Positions 7,093 through 15,276 of a stretch of DNA of 64,000 nucleotides are shown here, one piece after another. Source of the stretch: JAXGPF01 sp964650945 (GTDB lineage: Bacteria > Verrucomicrobiota > Kiritimatiellia > JAAZAB01); assembly GCA_964650945.1 (NCBI GenBank), contig CAZYXU010000001.1, positions 34,611 to 98,610 on the forward strand, written 5' to 3'. Each line of letters begins with the position of its first letter. The first letter of the stretch is position 1. The position numbers and the translations under genes are program-made. The notes beneath the pieces were generated by a model. That model was given only the letters and a program-made list of their open reading frames with translations. It searched no databases and had not been told where the DNA came from.

Positions 7093-8895
7093 ATGGATGC
7101 GCAAAATTCGGTGAATGCCGCCGGCGCGGAATCGCCGCCGCAGATTGACGGATTCGAGATTATCGAGCGCTTGGGCCAGGGCGGCTCCGCCAGCGTCTGG
7201 AAGGCCCGGCAGATTTCCCTGCAGCGTTTTGTGGTGATCAAGGTGCTGGGCGAGCACTTTGCCCGGGATGCGGCGGACATCAAGCAATTCCGGCTGGAAG
7301 CCCGGCTGGCCGCCAACCTGAAGCATCCGGGGATTGTGCAGGTGTATGACTTCGGCCAATCCCGCGACGACAGCCGCTATTATTTCGTCATGGAATACAT
7401 CTCCGGCTATTCGGTCGGGGAATGGATGCGGCGAAAAAAAATATTGCCGGAAAACGACGCGCTGGTGGTGGCCCATGGCGTTGCGGCAGCCTTGCGCTAC
7501 GCCTGGGACACGTCCCGGATCGTCCATTGCGACCTCAAGCCCGACAACATCATGGTGGATGGCGACGGCACCGTCAAACTCACCGATTTGGGGCTGGCGC
7601 AGGTGGTCAGCACCATTGGCCATGCCGCGGGCCGGCCGGACGAGTTTGTCACCGGCACGCCGAATTACATGTCGCCCGAGCAGGTGCGCGGGGATGTCAA
7701 GCTGGATTGCCGCAGCGATATCTATGCGCTGGGCATGACCTTGTATCACATGCTGACCGGGAAGCTGCCGTTTGCCGCGGCGCCGGCCGAGGTCATGGAA
7801 AAACAATTGCACGAGCTGCTGCCGCATCCCCAGCAGGTGAACCCGGCCATCTCCGCCGCGGCGGCGCAATTGGTGACGCGGATGACGGCCAAGCTGCCGG
7901 CCGACCGCCACCAGTCCTGGGACGAGGTGCTGGCCGCCATCGCCGCTGTCGAAAAACGGGCGGACGGGATGGCGCCGGCGCCGGACCCGAGTCCTGCGCC
8001 GCCGGCCGCACCGGCGGCCGAATTCGTCTGCTGTCCGCATTGTAACCGCGAAATCCGTGAAAGCGCTGCGTTTTGCCGGCACTGCGGCAGCCAATTGCAA
8101 GCGGCGCCGAAAACGCCCAAGCCCAGGTTGCGGGTCCGGCCAGCCGCCGAACATCCGCAACCGCCGCCGCCCGTTGCCTGGTCCCAAGCCCGGCAGGCCG
8201 CTTCCCGGCGGTTGGCGAAACCCGGCGCCGGCGCCCGGGGCGCCCCGGGCGCGCGCCGCCGCGCCGCCGGCTGGTTTTCCGGGATGATGGGCAATGTGCG
8301 CCTGGTGCTTTCCGTCGGTTTGCTGGGTTTTTTTGGCTATTGCGGCTATCAGAAAGTTGTCAACGACAAAGAAATCATTCTGCCGCTGCGCATCAAGTTA
8401 CAGCGCTCGATGGCCGTGGCGTTTCGCCAGGCCCAAATCCGGGTGGTGGAGTTTTTCCAGCGCCGGCCGCCGGCGGATAAGCCGGCCGGGGTGCCGCCGC
8501 CGGTGATCGAGGAAACGATTGCGCCGGCGCCGCCGCCGGTTGCGCCGCCGCCCGCGTATGCGCCCCCGACCGCCGCTTTGCCTCCGCCGCCGATCGCGCC
8601 GGCTGCCGCGGAACAGGATCAGAACCGGGAATACGAGCGGCTGCTGGAATTATGCCGGCAGAATTTACCCAGGGTGGGCGAAACAGTATCGATCAATTTG
8701 CAGCATCATGCGGGCAAGCGCGAGGGGACTTTGCAGTCCATCGACCGCGATGGCCTGGTGATCAAGGTCGAATCCGGCCTGCTGACCGTGCCGTTTAACG
8801 TCATGGACCGCGAATACCGCCTGCGGTTTTTCCCCGAGGAGCGCGCCCGGCTGCTGATGCAGCGCGCCGCGCAAACCAAATCATCCGGCGAATGA
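7093..8895 (+). CDS. Membrane-anchored Ser/Thr protein kinase with zinc ribbon and C-terminal SH3-like domain
   Basis: About 600 residues. The Hanks-type kinase domain spans about 20-290: glycine loop LGQGGSASV, Lys50, Glu69, catalytic loop HCDLKPDN (Asp147, Asn152), DLG at 165-167, GTPNYMSPEQ. The HRD arginine is replaced by cysteine. A zinc ribbon follows (Cys314, Cys317, Cys328, Cys331), then a Pro-rich linker, one membrane segment at about 402-420, a second Pro-rich stretch and a C-terminal beta-rich domain (about 515-595). The kinase is therefore cytosolic and the tail probably periplasmic. ATG 7093 is preferred over 7069 because AAGGGG lies 6 nt before it. It overlaps convergent deoB by 15 bp. 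Its substrate is unknown. Confidence 0.88.
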   Translation: MDAQNSVNAAGAESPPQIDGFEIIERLGQGGSASVWKARQISLQRFVVIKVLGEHFARDAADIKQFRLEARLAANLKHPGIVQVYDFGQSRDDSRYYFVMEYISGYSVGEWMRRKKILPENDALVVAHGVAAALRYAWDTSRIVHCDLKPDNIMVDGDGTVKLTDLGLAQVVSTIGHAAGRPDEFVTGTPNYMSPEQVRGDVKLDCRSDIYALGMTLYHMLTGKLPFAAAPAEVMEKQLHELLPHPQQVNPAISAAAAQLVTRMTAKLPADRHQSWDEVLAAIAAVEKRADGMAPAPDPSPAPPAAPAAEFVCCPHCNREIRESAAFCRHCGSQLQAAPKTPKPRLRVRPAAEHPQPPPPVAWSQARQAASRRLAKPGAGARGAPGARRRAAGWFSGMMGNVRLVLSVGLLGFFGYCGYQKVVNDKEIILPLRIKLQRSMAVAFRQAQIRVVEFFQRRPPADKPAGVPPPVIEETIAPAPPPVAPPPAYAPPTAALPPPPIAPAAAEQDQNREYERLLELCRQNLPRVGETVSINLQHHAGKREGTLQSIDRDGLVIKVESGLLTVPFNVMDREYRLRFFPEERARLLMQRAAQTKSSGE

Positions 8896-10074
8896 TTGCC
8901 CGCGCGGCCAGGGCGGCAAGCCGAACCAGTCGGTTAAAGTCCGGGCGACATCGAAAAAACCCTGGCGGATTCCCAATGCCCGACCCGGCCGGCGGGGCTG
9001 GTAAACCAGCAGCGGCACATATTCGCGGGTGTGGTCGGTGCCGGCGAAGGTCGGATCGTTGCCATGGTCGGCGGTGACGATCAGCCGGTCGTCCGCCTGA
9101 AGGCGCGGCAGCAATTCCCCGAAAAAGGCGTCGGTCTGCATCAGCGCGCCGGCATAACCGGCCGCGTCGCGCCGGTGCCCGTAAAGCATGTCGAAGTCTA
9201 TGAAATTGGCCATGATCAGGCCGGCGGACTGCGCCGCGGCCGTTTCCAGCACTTTTTGCTGGGAATCCCGGCTGTTGCCGGTGTGGAACGCTTGCGTAAA
9301 GCCGCGTCCGGCGTAAATATCTTCCAGCTTGCCGATCATCGTCACCGGCCCGCCGGCCTGGACCAGCCGCTCCATGACGAACGGTTCGGGCGGGGGATAG
9401 GAATAGTCGCGCCGGCGGGAGGTGCGCTGGAATCGCCCGGGCTGGCCGGTGTAGGGCCGGGCGATCACCCGCCCGATGCGCAGCGGATTGCACAGCTCGC
9501 GGGCGATTTCGCAACCCCGGTAAAGTTCTTCCAGGGGGATGACTTCCTCGTGCGCGGCGATTTGCATTACGGAGTCGGCGCTGGTATAGACGATCCATGC
9601 GCCCGTGCGCATCTGGCGCGCGCCCAGTTCCTCGATGATGGCCGTGCCGCTGGCGGCCTTATTGCCCAGAATCGCGCGGCCGGTGCGTTTTGCGAATTCC
9701 GTTGTCAACTTTTCCGGGAAGGCCGGCGGTCCGGGCGGGAACAGCGTAAAACCTTCAGCCAGGCGCAGCCCGGCGATTTCCCAGTGGCCGGTGGTGGTGT
9801 CCTTGCCGGCGGAAATTTCATGCATCGCCCCGTAGCTGGCGGCCGGCGCGTCGGCCGGCGGCACGCCGGCAATCGGCAGGCCGTCGGGCAGCAATGCCGG
9901 AATGTTGCCCAACCCCATCCGCTGCAGGTGCGGCAGGCGCAGGCCGCCGTCTTGGCCGCCGGCCACCGCCCGGGCCAGGTGTCCCAGGGTGTTGGCGCCG
10001 GCGTCGCCATAATCCCCGGCATCGGGGGCGGCGCCGATCCCCACCGAATCCAGCACTATCAGGATGACTTTCAT
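8881..10074 (-). CDS. deoB: Phosphopentomutase
   Basis: Interconverts ribose-1-phosphate and ribose-5-phosphate (and the deoxy forms) in nucleoside salvage. It is a 397-residue alkaline-phosphatase-superfamily enzyme. Metal-binding signatures are MKVILIVLDSVGIG at the start, GKDTTTGHWEIAG, NFIDFDMLYGHRRD and TADHGNDPTFAGTDHTREYVPLL, which give the Asp/His ligands and the Thr phosphate acceptor. The length matches bacterial DeoB. The ATG at 10074 is chosen because the family motif begins there; the open frame extends upstream without similarity. It is divergent from the radical SAM gene, with only 68 bp between starts, and overlaps the kinase gene tail to tail. Confidence 0.95.
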   Translation of the reverse strand: MKVILIVLDSVGIGAAPDAGDYGDAGANTLGHLARAVAGGQDGGLRLPHLQRMGLGNIPALLPDGLPIAGVPPADAPAASYGAMHEISAGKDTTTGHWEIAGLRLAEGFTLFPPGPPAFPEKLTTEFAKRTGRAILGNKAASGTAIIEELGARQMRTGAWIVYTSADSVMQIAAHEEVIPLEELYRGCEIARELCNPLRIGRVIARPYTGQPGRFQRTSRRRDYSYPPPEPFVMERLVQAGGPVTMIGKLEDIYAGRGFTQAFHTGNSRDSQQKVLETAAAQSAGLIMANFIDFDMLYGHRRDAAGYAGALMQTDAFFGELLPRLQADDRLIVTADHGNDPTFAGTDHTREYVPLLVYQPRRPGRALGIRQGFFDVARTLTDWFGLPPWPRGQSFAG

Positions 10075-10142
10075 GCGCCAGGATGCTAATATAAACGCCG
10101 ATGTGGGACAAGTAAGAATATATCTGCAAAGGATGGCCGCGC

Positions 10143-11150
10143 ATGCATACTGCAAAATACTGGGAAAGCACGGCGGACGGCCGGGCGCGCTGCCGGTTGT
10201 GTCCGCATGCATGCTTGATCGCCGAGGGCCATGCCGGCCGGTGCGGCGTGCGGGTGCTGCGCGGCGGCGTGTTGCGGGCCAGCGGTTACGGCATGCTGTC
10301 GGGCGCGCACACCGATCCGATGGAAAAAAAACCGCTCTATCATTTTTATCCCGGCGCCGCGGTCTTCAGCGTCGGCGGCTGGGGCTGCAATTTAAGCTGC
10401 CGGTTCTGCCAGAATTGGGGCATCTCCCAGCAAATCGGCCGCTCGGAGCGCGTGGTTCCGCCGGCGGAAGTGGTGGCCGCCGCGCTGGGCGCACAGCCGG
10501 CGCCGGCCCCGGCCATCGCCTACACCTACAACGAGCCGCTGATCAATTTTGAGTTCGTGCAGGATTGCGCCCGCGCCGCGCGCGCCGCCGGCAAAAACAT
10601 AAAAAACATCCTGGTCACGAATGGGCTCGTCAATCCCGCCCCGGCGGCGGAATTATTGCCGCTGATTGACGCCTTGAACATTGACATCAAGAGCATGGAC
10701 CCGGAATTTTACCGGGAATACTGCGGCGGGCCGCTGGACCCGGTGCTGGACTTTGCCCGACAGGCGCGCGCCGCCGGCTGCCACCTGGAAATCACCAACC
10801 TGGTGATTCCCGGTTTGAATGACGCCGAGGCTTTGTTTCAAAAGTTGGCCGGCTGGATTCGGCAGCATCTGGGGGCGGCCACCCCCCTGCATCTCAGCGC
10901 CTACCATCCGGCTTTCAAGGTTGACCTGCCGGCGACGCCGCCGGAAACGCTCGAACGCGCCGCGGAATTGTGCCGACGGGAACTCCATTACGTCTATCTC
11001 GGCAACCTGGGCACGCCGGCTAGCCAGGACACCCTGTGCCCGCAATGCGGCGCCTTGCAGATTGAACGCCGCGGCTACCGGGTCCGGCGGCGCGGACTCA
11101 AGGGAACCGCTTGCGCCGGCTGCGGCCGGCCGGCGGATTTGGTTTTATAG
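10143..11150 (+). CDS. amrS: AmmeMemoRadiSam-system radical SAM enzyme
   Basis: A 335-residue radical SAM protein of the PFL-activase-like AmrS family. The cluster motif is CNLSCRFCQN (Cys82, Cys86, Cys89), followed by AIAYTYNEPLINFEF and NGLVNPAPAAELLPLIDALNIDIKS, strong family hallmarks. An N-terminal Cys-rich segment (Cys17, Cys20, Cys24, Cys34) and a C-terminal pair of CxxC motifs in CPQCGA and CAGCGR probably bind further metal. The reaction is not established. The usual partners, Memo and AMMECR1 proteins, are not encoded beside it. AAAGGA lies 10 nt before the ATG. The gene ends flush against the convergent flavoprotein gene. Confidence 0.9.
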   Translation: MHTAKYWESTADGRARCRLCPHACLIAEGHAGRCGVRVLRGGVLRASGYGMLSGAHTDPMEKKPLYHFYPGAAVFSVGGWGCNLSCRFCQNWGISQQIGRSERVVPPAEVVAAALGAQPAPAPAIAYTYNEPLINFEFVQDCARAARAAGKNIKNILVTNGLVNPAPAAELLPLIDALNIDIKSMDPEFYREYCGGPLDPVLDFARQARAAGCHLEITNLVIPGLNDAEALFQKLAGWIRQHLGAATPLHLSAYHPAFKVDLPATPPETLERAAELCRRELHYVYLGNLGTPASQDTLCPQCGALQIERRGYRVRRRGLKGTACAGCGRPADLVL

Positions 11151-12767
11151 TCAGAACATGTTGCCGGGGTTGATCCGGCCGTGGGGGTCGAAGACGCGTT
11201 TGACCGCGCGCATGGCCTCAATGCCGTCCTCGCCGAACATCATCTGCAGCAGCGCTTTTTTCAGCTTGCCGACGCCATGTTCGGCGGAAACGGTGCCGCC
11301 GTGGCCCAGCGCCACGCGGGCCAGTCGCAGGTAAAGTTCCTTCCCGCGCCGGTATTCTTCCAGGTCGCGCGGCAGGATGTTGATGTGCAGGTGGTTGTTG
11401 CCGATATGGCCGAAAATCACGTATTCAAACCCGGCCGCCTGCAAAGCGGCATGGTAGGCCGCCAGGATCGCCGGCAGGGCGGCGTCCGGCACGGCGAAAT
11501 CCGTGCCCAGTTTCGTCAAGCCGGGATATTGGACGGCGCGTTCGCCGATGCGCTGGTTGACGGCTTCCGGGAGCGCATGCCGGAAGTTTTTCAGCCGCAA
11601 GGTTTCGTCCTCATCCATGGCGGTCCAGGCGCTGTCCGGGTCGCTGCCGGCGGATTCCAGCATGGCCAGCAGCGCTTCCGCCGTCTCTTCCATGGCGCAG
11701 CCGGTGGTGGCGATCTCGATGTAAACGGCGGTCTGCGCTTCGGGCGGCAGCGCCGGAATCGGACTGCCGGCCCCCTGCCGGGTTTTCTGCGCACGCAGGA
11801 GGTTAAGGGCGCGCTCGTCGAAAAATTCCAGCGCCAGCAGGCGGCCGCCGGCGATGTCGGCTGCCCGGGCGGTCTGCACGAATTGGACGGCATGGGGTTC
11901 ATCCGGGAAAAACGCGACGGCGCCCAGCAGGGCTTCCGGGGCGGGGATGAGCAGGATTTCGATTTCGGTGTAAATGCCCAGCGTGCCTTCGGCGCCGATG
12001 AAGAGATCAATCAAATCCATGCCGGGCGCGCTGTAATAACCGGCGGCGTTTTTCACCGCCGGCATGCGGTAACCGGGGATTAGAGCGCGGCGGGGCGGCC
12101 CGGCAGGGGGCAGCAACTGGAAGCCGCCATCCGGCGCGGCGCAATATTCGCCGCGCGGGATGGTTAACAAGGCGCCATCCGCCAGCGCCAGGCGCAGGCC
12201 TGTGACGTAGCGCCGCGTGGCGCCGTAAAACAGGGTGCGGGCGCCGGAGGCGTTGCAGGCGACCATGCCGCCCAGGCTGGCGGTGTGCTCGGTGGGGTCG
12301 GGCGGGAAAAAGCAGGGCGGCGCCTGGCGGAGTTCCGCCAACGTCCGGCGGTCGGCCGCGGGCCAGGTTTCCATGCCGGGGAATTGCCCCGTATCCAGCG
12401 CCGCGTTGATGCCGGCCAGGGTGACGCCGGGCTGGCAGCGCAGGCGGAAATGTTCCGGGTTGGCCGGGTCGCGCCGCAGGCCGGTGAAAGCGCTTAAATG
12501 TTCCAGGCTTACCAGCCAGCCGCGCTGCGGCACGGCGCCGCCGGTGATGCCGGTGCGGCCGCCGGAGATGGTTACCGCGGCGCCTTCAGCCTGCGCCCGG
12601 CGGAGCAGCGCCAGGATTTCGGCTTCCGTGCGCGGCATGTAAATCTTATCCGCGCTGCCGGCCAGGCGCGATTCGTCCGTCAGGTAGGCGGCGCCATCGG
12701 CGGCCGCGACAGCCGGCGGCAGCGTCTCGGCGGACTCGGGATAAACGGTGGGCAGGCAGTTGTTCAT
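11151..12767 (-). CDS. FAD-binding oxidoreductase, GlcD / D-lactate dehydrogenase type
   Basis: A 538-residue flavoprotein of the vanillyl-alcohol-oxidase fold, which oxidises a 2-hydroxy acid such as D-lactate or glycolate. The FAD_binding_4 domain has YMPRTEAEILALLRRAQ, VTISGGRTGITGGAVP (pyrophosphate loop) and HTASLGGMVACNASGARTLFYG. The C-terminal FAD-oxidase domain ends in the signature GGTVSAEHGVGKLKKALL and FDPHGRINPGNMF, with HIGNNHLHINILP before it. No signal peptide or Fe-S domain is present, so it differs from fused D-LDH types. It lies 34 bp downstream of rlmN on the same strand. The exact substrate cannot be read from the sequence. Confidence 0.88.
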   Translation of the reverse strand: MNNCLPTVYPESAETLPPAVAAADGAAYLTDESRLAGSADKIYMPRTEAEILALLRRAQAEGAAVTISGGRTGITGGAVPQRGWLVSLEHLSAFTGLRRDPANPEHFRLRCQPGVTLAGINAALDTGQFPGMETWPAADRRTLAELRQAPPCFFPPDPTEHTASLGGMVACNASGARTLFYGATRRYVTGLRLALADGALLTIPRGEYCAAPDGGFQLLPPAGPPRRALIPGYRMPAVKNAAGYYSAPGMDLIDLFIGAEGTLGIYTEIEILLIPAPEALLGAVAFFPDEPHAVQFVQTARAADIAGGRLLALEFFDERALNLLRAQKTRQGAGSPIPALPPEAQTAVYIEIATTGCAMEETAEALLAMLESAGSDPDSAWTAMDEDETLRLKNFRHALPEAVNQRIGERAVQYPGLTKLGTDFAVPDAALPAILAAYHAALQAAGFEYVIFGHIGNNHLHINILPRDLEEYRRGKELYLRLARVALGHGGTVSAEHGVGKLKKALLQMMFGEDGIEAMRAVKRVFDPHGRINPGNMF

Positions 12768-12801
12768 ATGCTTGATTTTTTACCACGAAGGACGCGGGGT
12801 G

Positions 12802-13872
12802 TCACGCCGGTTTTTCCGCGGCCCGGCGGCTGAGCCGCAACTGCCCGCAGGCGGCATTGATCCCGGCGCCGCGCGAGGCGCGCAGAGTGGCATTGATGCC
12901 GGCTTGCTCCAGGATGCGGATAAACGCCTGGGCGGCGGCGGCGGGCGGCGGGCGCCCGGAGAATTCCGCCACCGGGCTCAGGGGAATGAGGTTGAGCCGG
13001 CAGGGGCAACCGCGCAGCAGCTTCACCAGATCGCGCGCCTGCGCCGGGGCGGCGTTGACCTGGTCAACCAGCGTGTATTCGAAAGTGATGATCCGCCCGG
13101 TCTGCCCGGCGTATTCCCGGCAGGCTTCCAGCAGCGGCAGCAGCGCGTAATGGCGGTTGACCGGCATGAGTTGCGAGCGCAAAGCGTCAGCGGGCGCGTG
13201 CAGCGAAACGGATAGTTCCACCTGCAAGCCTTCGCGGGCGAGGCGCCGGATGCCGGGGATGATGCCGCAGGTGCTGATGGTGATGCGGCGGGCGCCAATC
13301 CGCAGGCCGTCCGGATGGTTGAGAATACGGATGGCGGCCAGCACGTTGTCGTAATTATCCAGCGGCTCGCCAATGCCCATGAAAACCACGTTGGACGGCG
13401 GCGCGCCCAGCCGCCGGGTGAAAATCAATACCTGCTCCACCATCTCCGCGGCGGACAGGTTGCGCTGGAATCCCGCCTGGCCGCTGGCGCAGAAGGCGCA
13501 GTGGAATTTGCAGCCGGCCTGGCTGGAAACACACACGGTCTGGCGCACGCCGGCCGTCCGGCCGGCCGCCGGAATCAGCACGGTTTCAATGACTTCGCCG
13601 TCCGCCAGCGTGGCGCTGATTTTTTGGGTTTGAGGGGCTTCGCCGGCGGCCGGCGCCCCGGCCGGCTGGTCGGGTCTGACTGCAGCGAGCTGGAAGCGCT
13701 CGGCCAGTTGCGCCCGCAATGCGCGCGGCAGGTTGCGCATGACTTCCCAATCGTCGGCATAGCGGACGTAAAGCCAGTGCCAGATTTGAGCGGCGCGCCA
13801 GGCCGGCTCGCCCAGCGCCAGGCAGGCCGCCTCAAGCTGCGCGGGCATCAGGTTGTGGATCGGCTCCTTCAT
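12802..13872 (-). CDS. rlmN: 23S rRNA (adenine2503-C2)/tRNA A37 methyltransferase
   Basis: A radical SAM enzyme that methylates C2 of A2503 in 23S rRNA and of A37 in some tRNAs, by a ping-pong mechanism with a methylated cysteine. It has 356 residues. The Fe-S motif is CKFHCAFC (Cys121, Cys125, Cys128); the downstream motifs GIGEPLDNYDNVLAAI, ITISTCGIIPGI, VELSVSLHA and the C-terminal SRGAGINAACGQL, which carries the methyl-accepting Cys, are all present. The start at MKEPIHNL (13872) is chosen because similarity begins there; the frame is open further upstream. An extra Pro/Ala-rich insertion sits near residues 66-82. Confidence 0.95.
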   Translation of the reverse strand: MKEPIHNLMPAQLEAACLALGEPAWRAAQIWHWLYVRYADDWEVMRNLPRALRAQLAERFQLAAVRPDQPAGAPAAGEAPQTQKISATLADGEVIETVLIPAAGRTAGVRQTVCVSSQAGCKFHCAFCASGQAGFQRNLSAAEMVEQVLIFTRRLGAPPSNVVFMGIGEPLDNYDNVLAAIRILNHPDGLRIGARRITISTCGIIPGIRRLAREGLQVELSVSLHAPADALRSQLMPVNRHYALLPLLEACREYAGQTGRIITFEYTLVDQVNAAPAQARDLVKLLRGCPCRLNLIPLSPVAEFSGRPPPAAAAQAFIRILEQAGINATLRASRGAGINAACGQLRLSRRAAEKPA

Positions 13873-13967
13873 GGCAAGGCGGCAGTCATTTCCCGGATGA
13901 TGCCTGCCGCGTGTGAATACCGCGTCAGGCGGACGCGGTGGTTTGCGGCAGATGATTAAAGATTGCG

Positions 13968-15122
13968 TCAAACATGGCGAAAACCCAACGCGGAAAGTTT
14001 TTGCCGCAAGCTCGGGGATAATCCCCGGCCGGCAATGCGCGTGTAGCGGAATTCGCGGCGCACGGGATATTTCTGGCGCAGCTCCTCAAACGCGCGGCCG
14101 CGCGCCTGGTCTTCCAGGGCGGCGATCCGGCGCAGGTTGGCGTCGTCGCGCTCAATGTCGTAAAGCTGCCGCACCGCTTCCTCCAGCAACCGCTCGTCCG
14201 GCATGCCGGCGGCCGGGGCCGCCAGCGCGATTTCCGGCACCGCGGGCGGCGGCAGCAGCGGCTCGTGATCCCAGTCCGGCTGAACACCCAGGAAGCGGCA
14301 GAGTTCGCGGTACACCATGACCGTGCCCATGACCTTGCCCTCGTAGGAGTAACCGGCGATATGCGGCGTGCCGCAGGCGGCGCGGCGCAGGACGTCCGGG
14401 CGGAAGGCCGGCTCGCCTTCCCATGTGTCCAGGATGGCATGCGCCACCCGGCCGCCGGCCAGCGCCGCCAGCAGCGCGTCCGAATCCTGCGCGCCGCCGC
14501 GGGCGGCGTTGATGAAAATCGCGCCCGGCTTGAGCTTGGCGAAAAAGGCGGCATCGGCCAGGTGGCGGGTGGGATAGGGGCCGTCTTTGGTCAGCGGCAC
14601 GTGCAGGGTGACAATATCCGCCTGCGGCAGGATTTCATCCAGCGGGCGGAAAACCGGATTTTTTTCCGCATCTAGCCGCGGCGGATCGTTTTGCAGGATG
14701 CGCAAACCCAGGGCGCCCAGCTTGCTGACCACCAGCCGGCCGACATTGCCCACGCCGATCACCGCCATGGTCATGCCCGCCAGGGTGAAGTTTTGCCGGG
14801 CGGCCAGCCGCAGCAGCGCCGCCGCCACGTATTCCGCCACGCTGTTGGCATTGCAGCCGGCGGCGGAACACCAGCGAATCCCGGCCTGCTCCAGCCAGGG
14901 AATCTCCATGTGGTCGGTGCCGATGGTGGCCGTGCCCACGAACCGCACGCGGCTGCCTGCCAGCAGTTCGCGGTTGACGCGCAGCGTGGAGCGCACGGCC
15001 AGGATTTCCGCGTCGCGTACGCGCGCGGGGGTAATTTCGCGGGGCGGCAGGATCTCCACCGCCCCCAAACGGCCAAAGGCCTCTTGCGCGAACGGCATGC
15101 TGGTGGCGCAGATTATTTTCAT
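13968..15122 (-). CDS. pdxB: 4-phosphoerythronate dehydrogenase
   Basis: Oxidises 4-phospho-D-erythronate in the DXP-independent branch of pyridoxal phosphate synthesis. The 384-residue protein matches PdxB rather than SerA: start MKIICATSMPFAQEAFGRLG, RFVGTATIGTDHMEIPWLEQ, AGCNANSVAEYV, Rossmann motif VIGVGNVGR, VPLTKDGPYPTRHLAD, catalytic AARGG and GTPHIAGYSYEGKVMGT, then the PdxB-specific C-terminal dimerisation domain with YDIERDDANLRRIA. The ACT domain of SerA is absent. The start at 15122 is set by the conserved N-terminus. It is divergent from the beta-lactamase-fold gene. Confidence 0.92.
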   Translation of the reverse strand: MKIICATSMPFAQEAFGRLGAVEILPPREITPARVRDAEILAVRSTLRVNRELLAGSRVRFVGTATIGTDHMEIPWLEQAGIRWCSAAGCNANSVAEYVAAALLRLAARQNFTLAGMTMAVIGVGNVGRLVVSKLGALGLRILQNDPPRLDAEKNPVFRPLDEILPQADIVTLHVPLTKDGPYPTRHLADAAFFAKLKPGAIFINAARGGAQDSDALLAALAGGRVAHAILDTWEGEPAFRPDVLRRAACGTPHIAGYSYEGKVMGTVMVYRELCRFLGVQPDWDHEPLLPPPAVPEIALAAPAAGMPDERLLEEAVRQLYDIERDDANLRRIAALEDQARGRAFEELRQKYPVRREFRYTRIAGRGLSPSLRQKLSALGFRHV

Positions 15123-15276
15123 GGCATGAACGGCTGCGGGTTTCCCGGGACAAAACAGGCGCATTGTTTGCCAAAATACGCCGGCTGTCAATCCCGAATT
15201 GCAGCGGTTTTGTTTGACACGCCCCGGCAGATGTGCCAGCATGTCCGCTGAAAAACAACTGCAAGGATTCAATCAA

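Noticed and set aside
13968..15122. Annotation as SerA (phosphoglycerate dehydrogenase)
   Set aside because: The N-terminus, the SYEGK motif region and the C-terminal domain match PdxB and there is no ACT or ASB domain.
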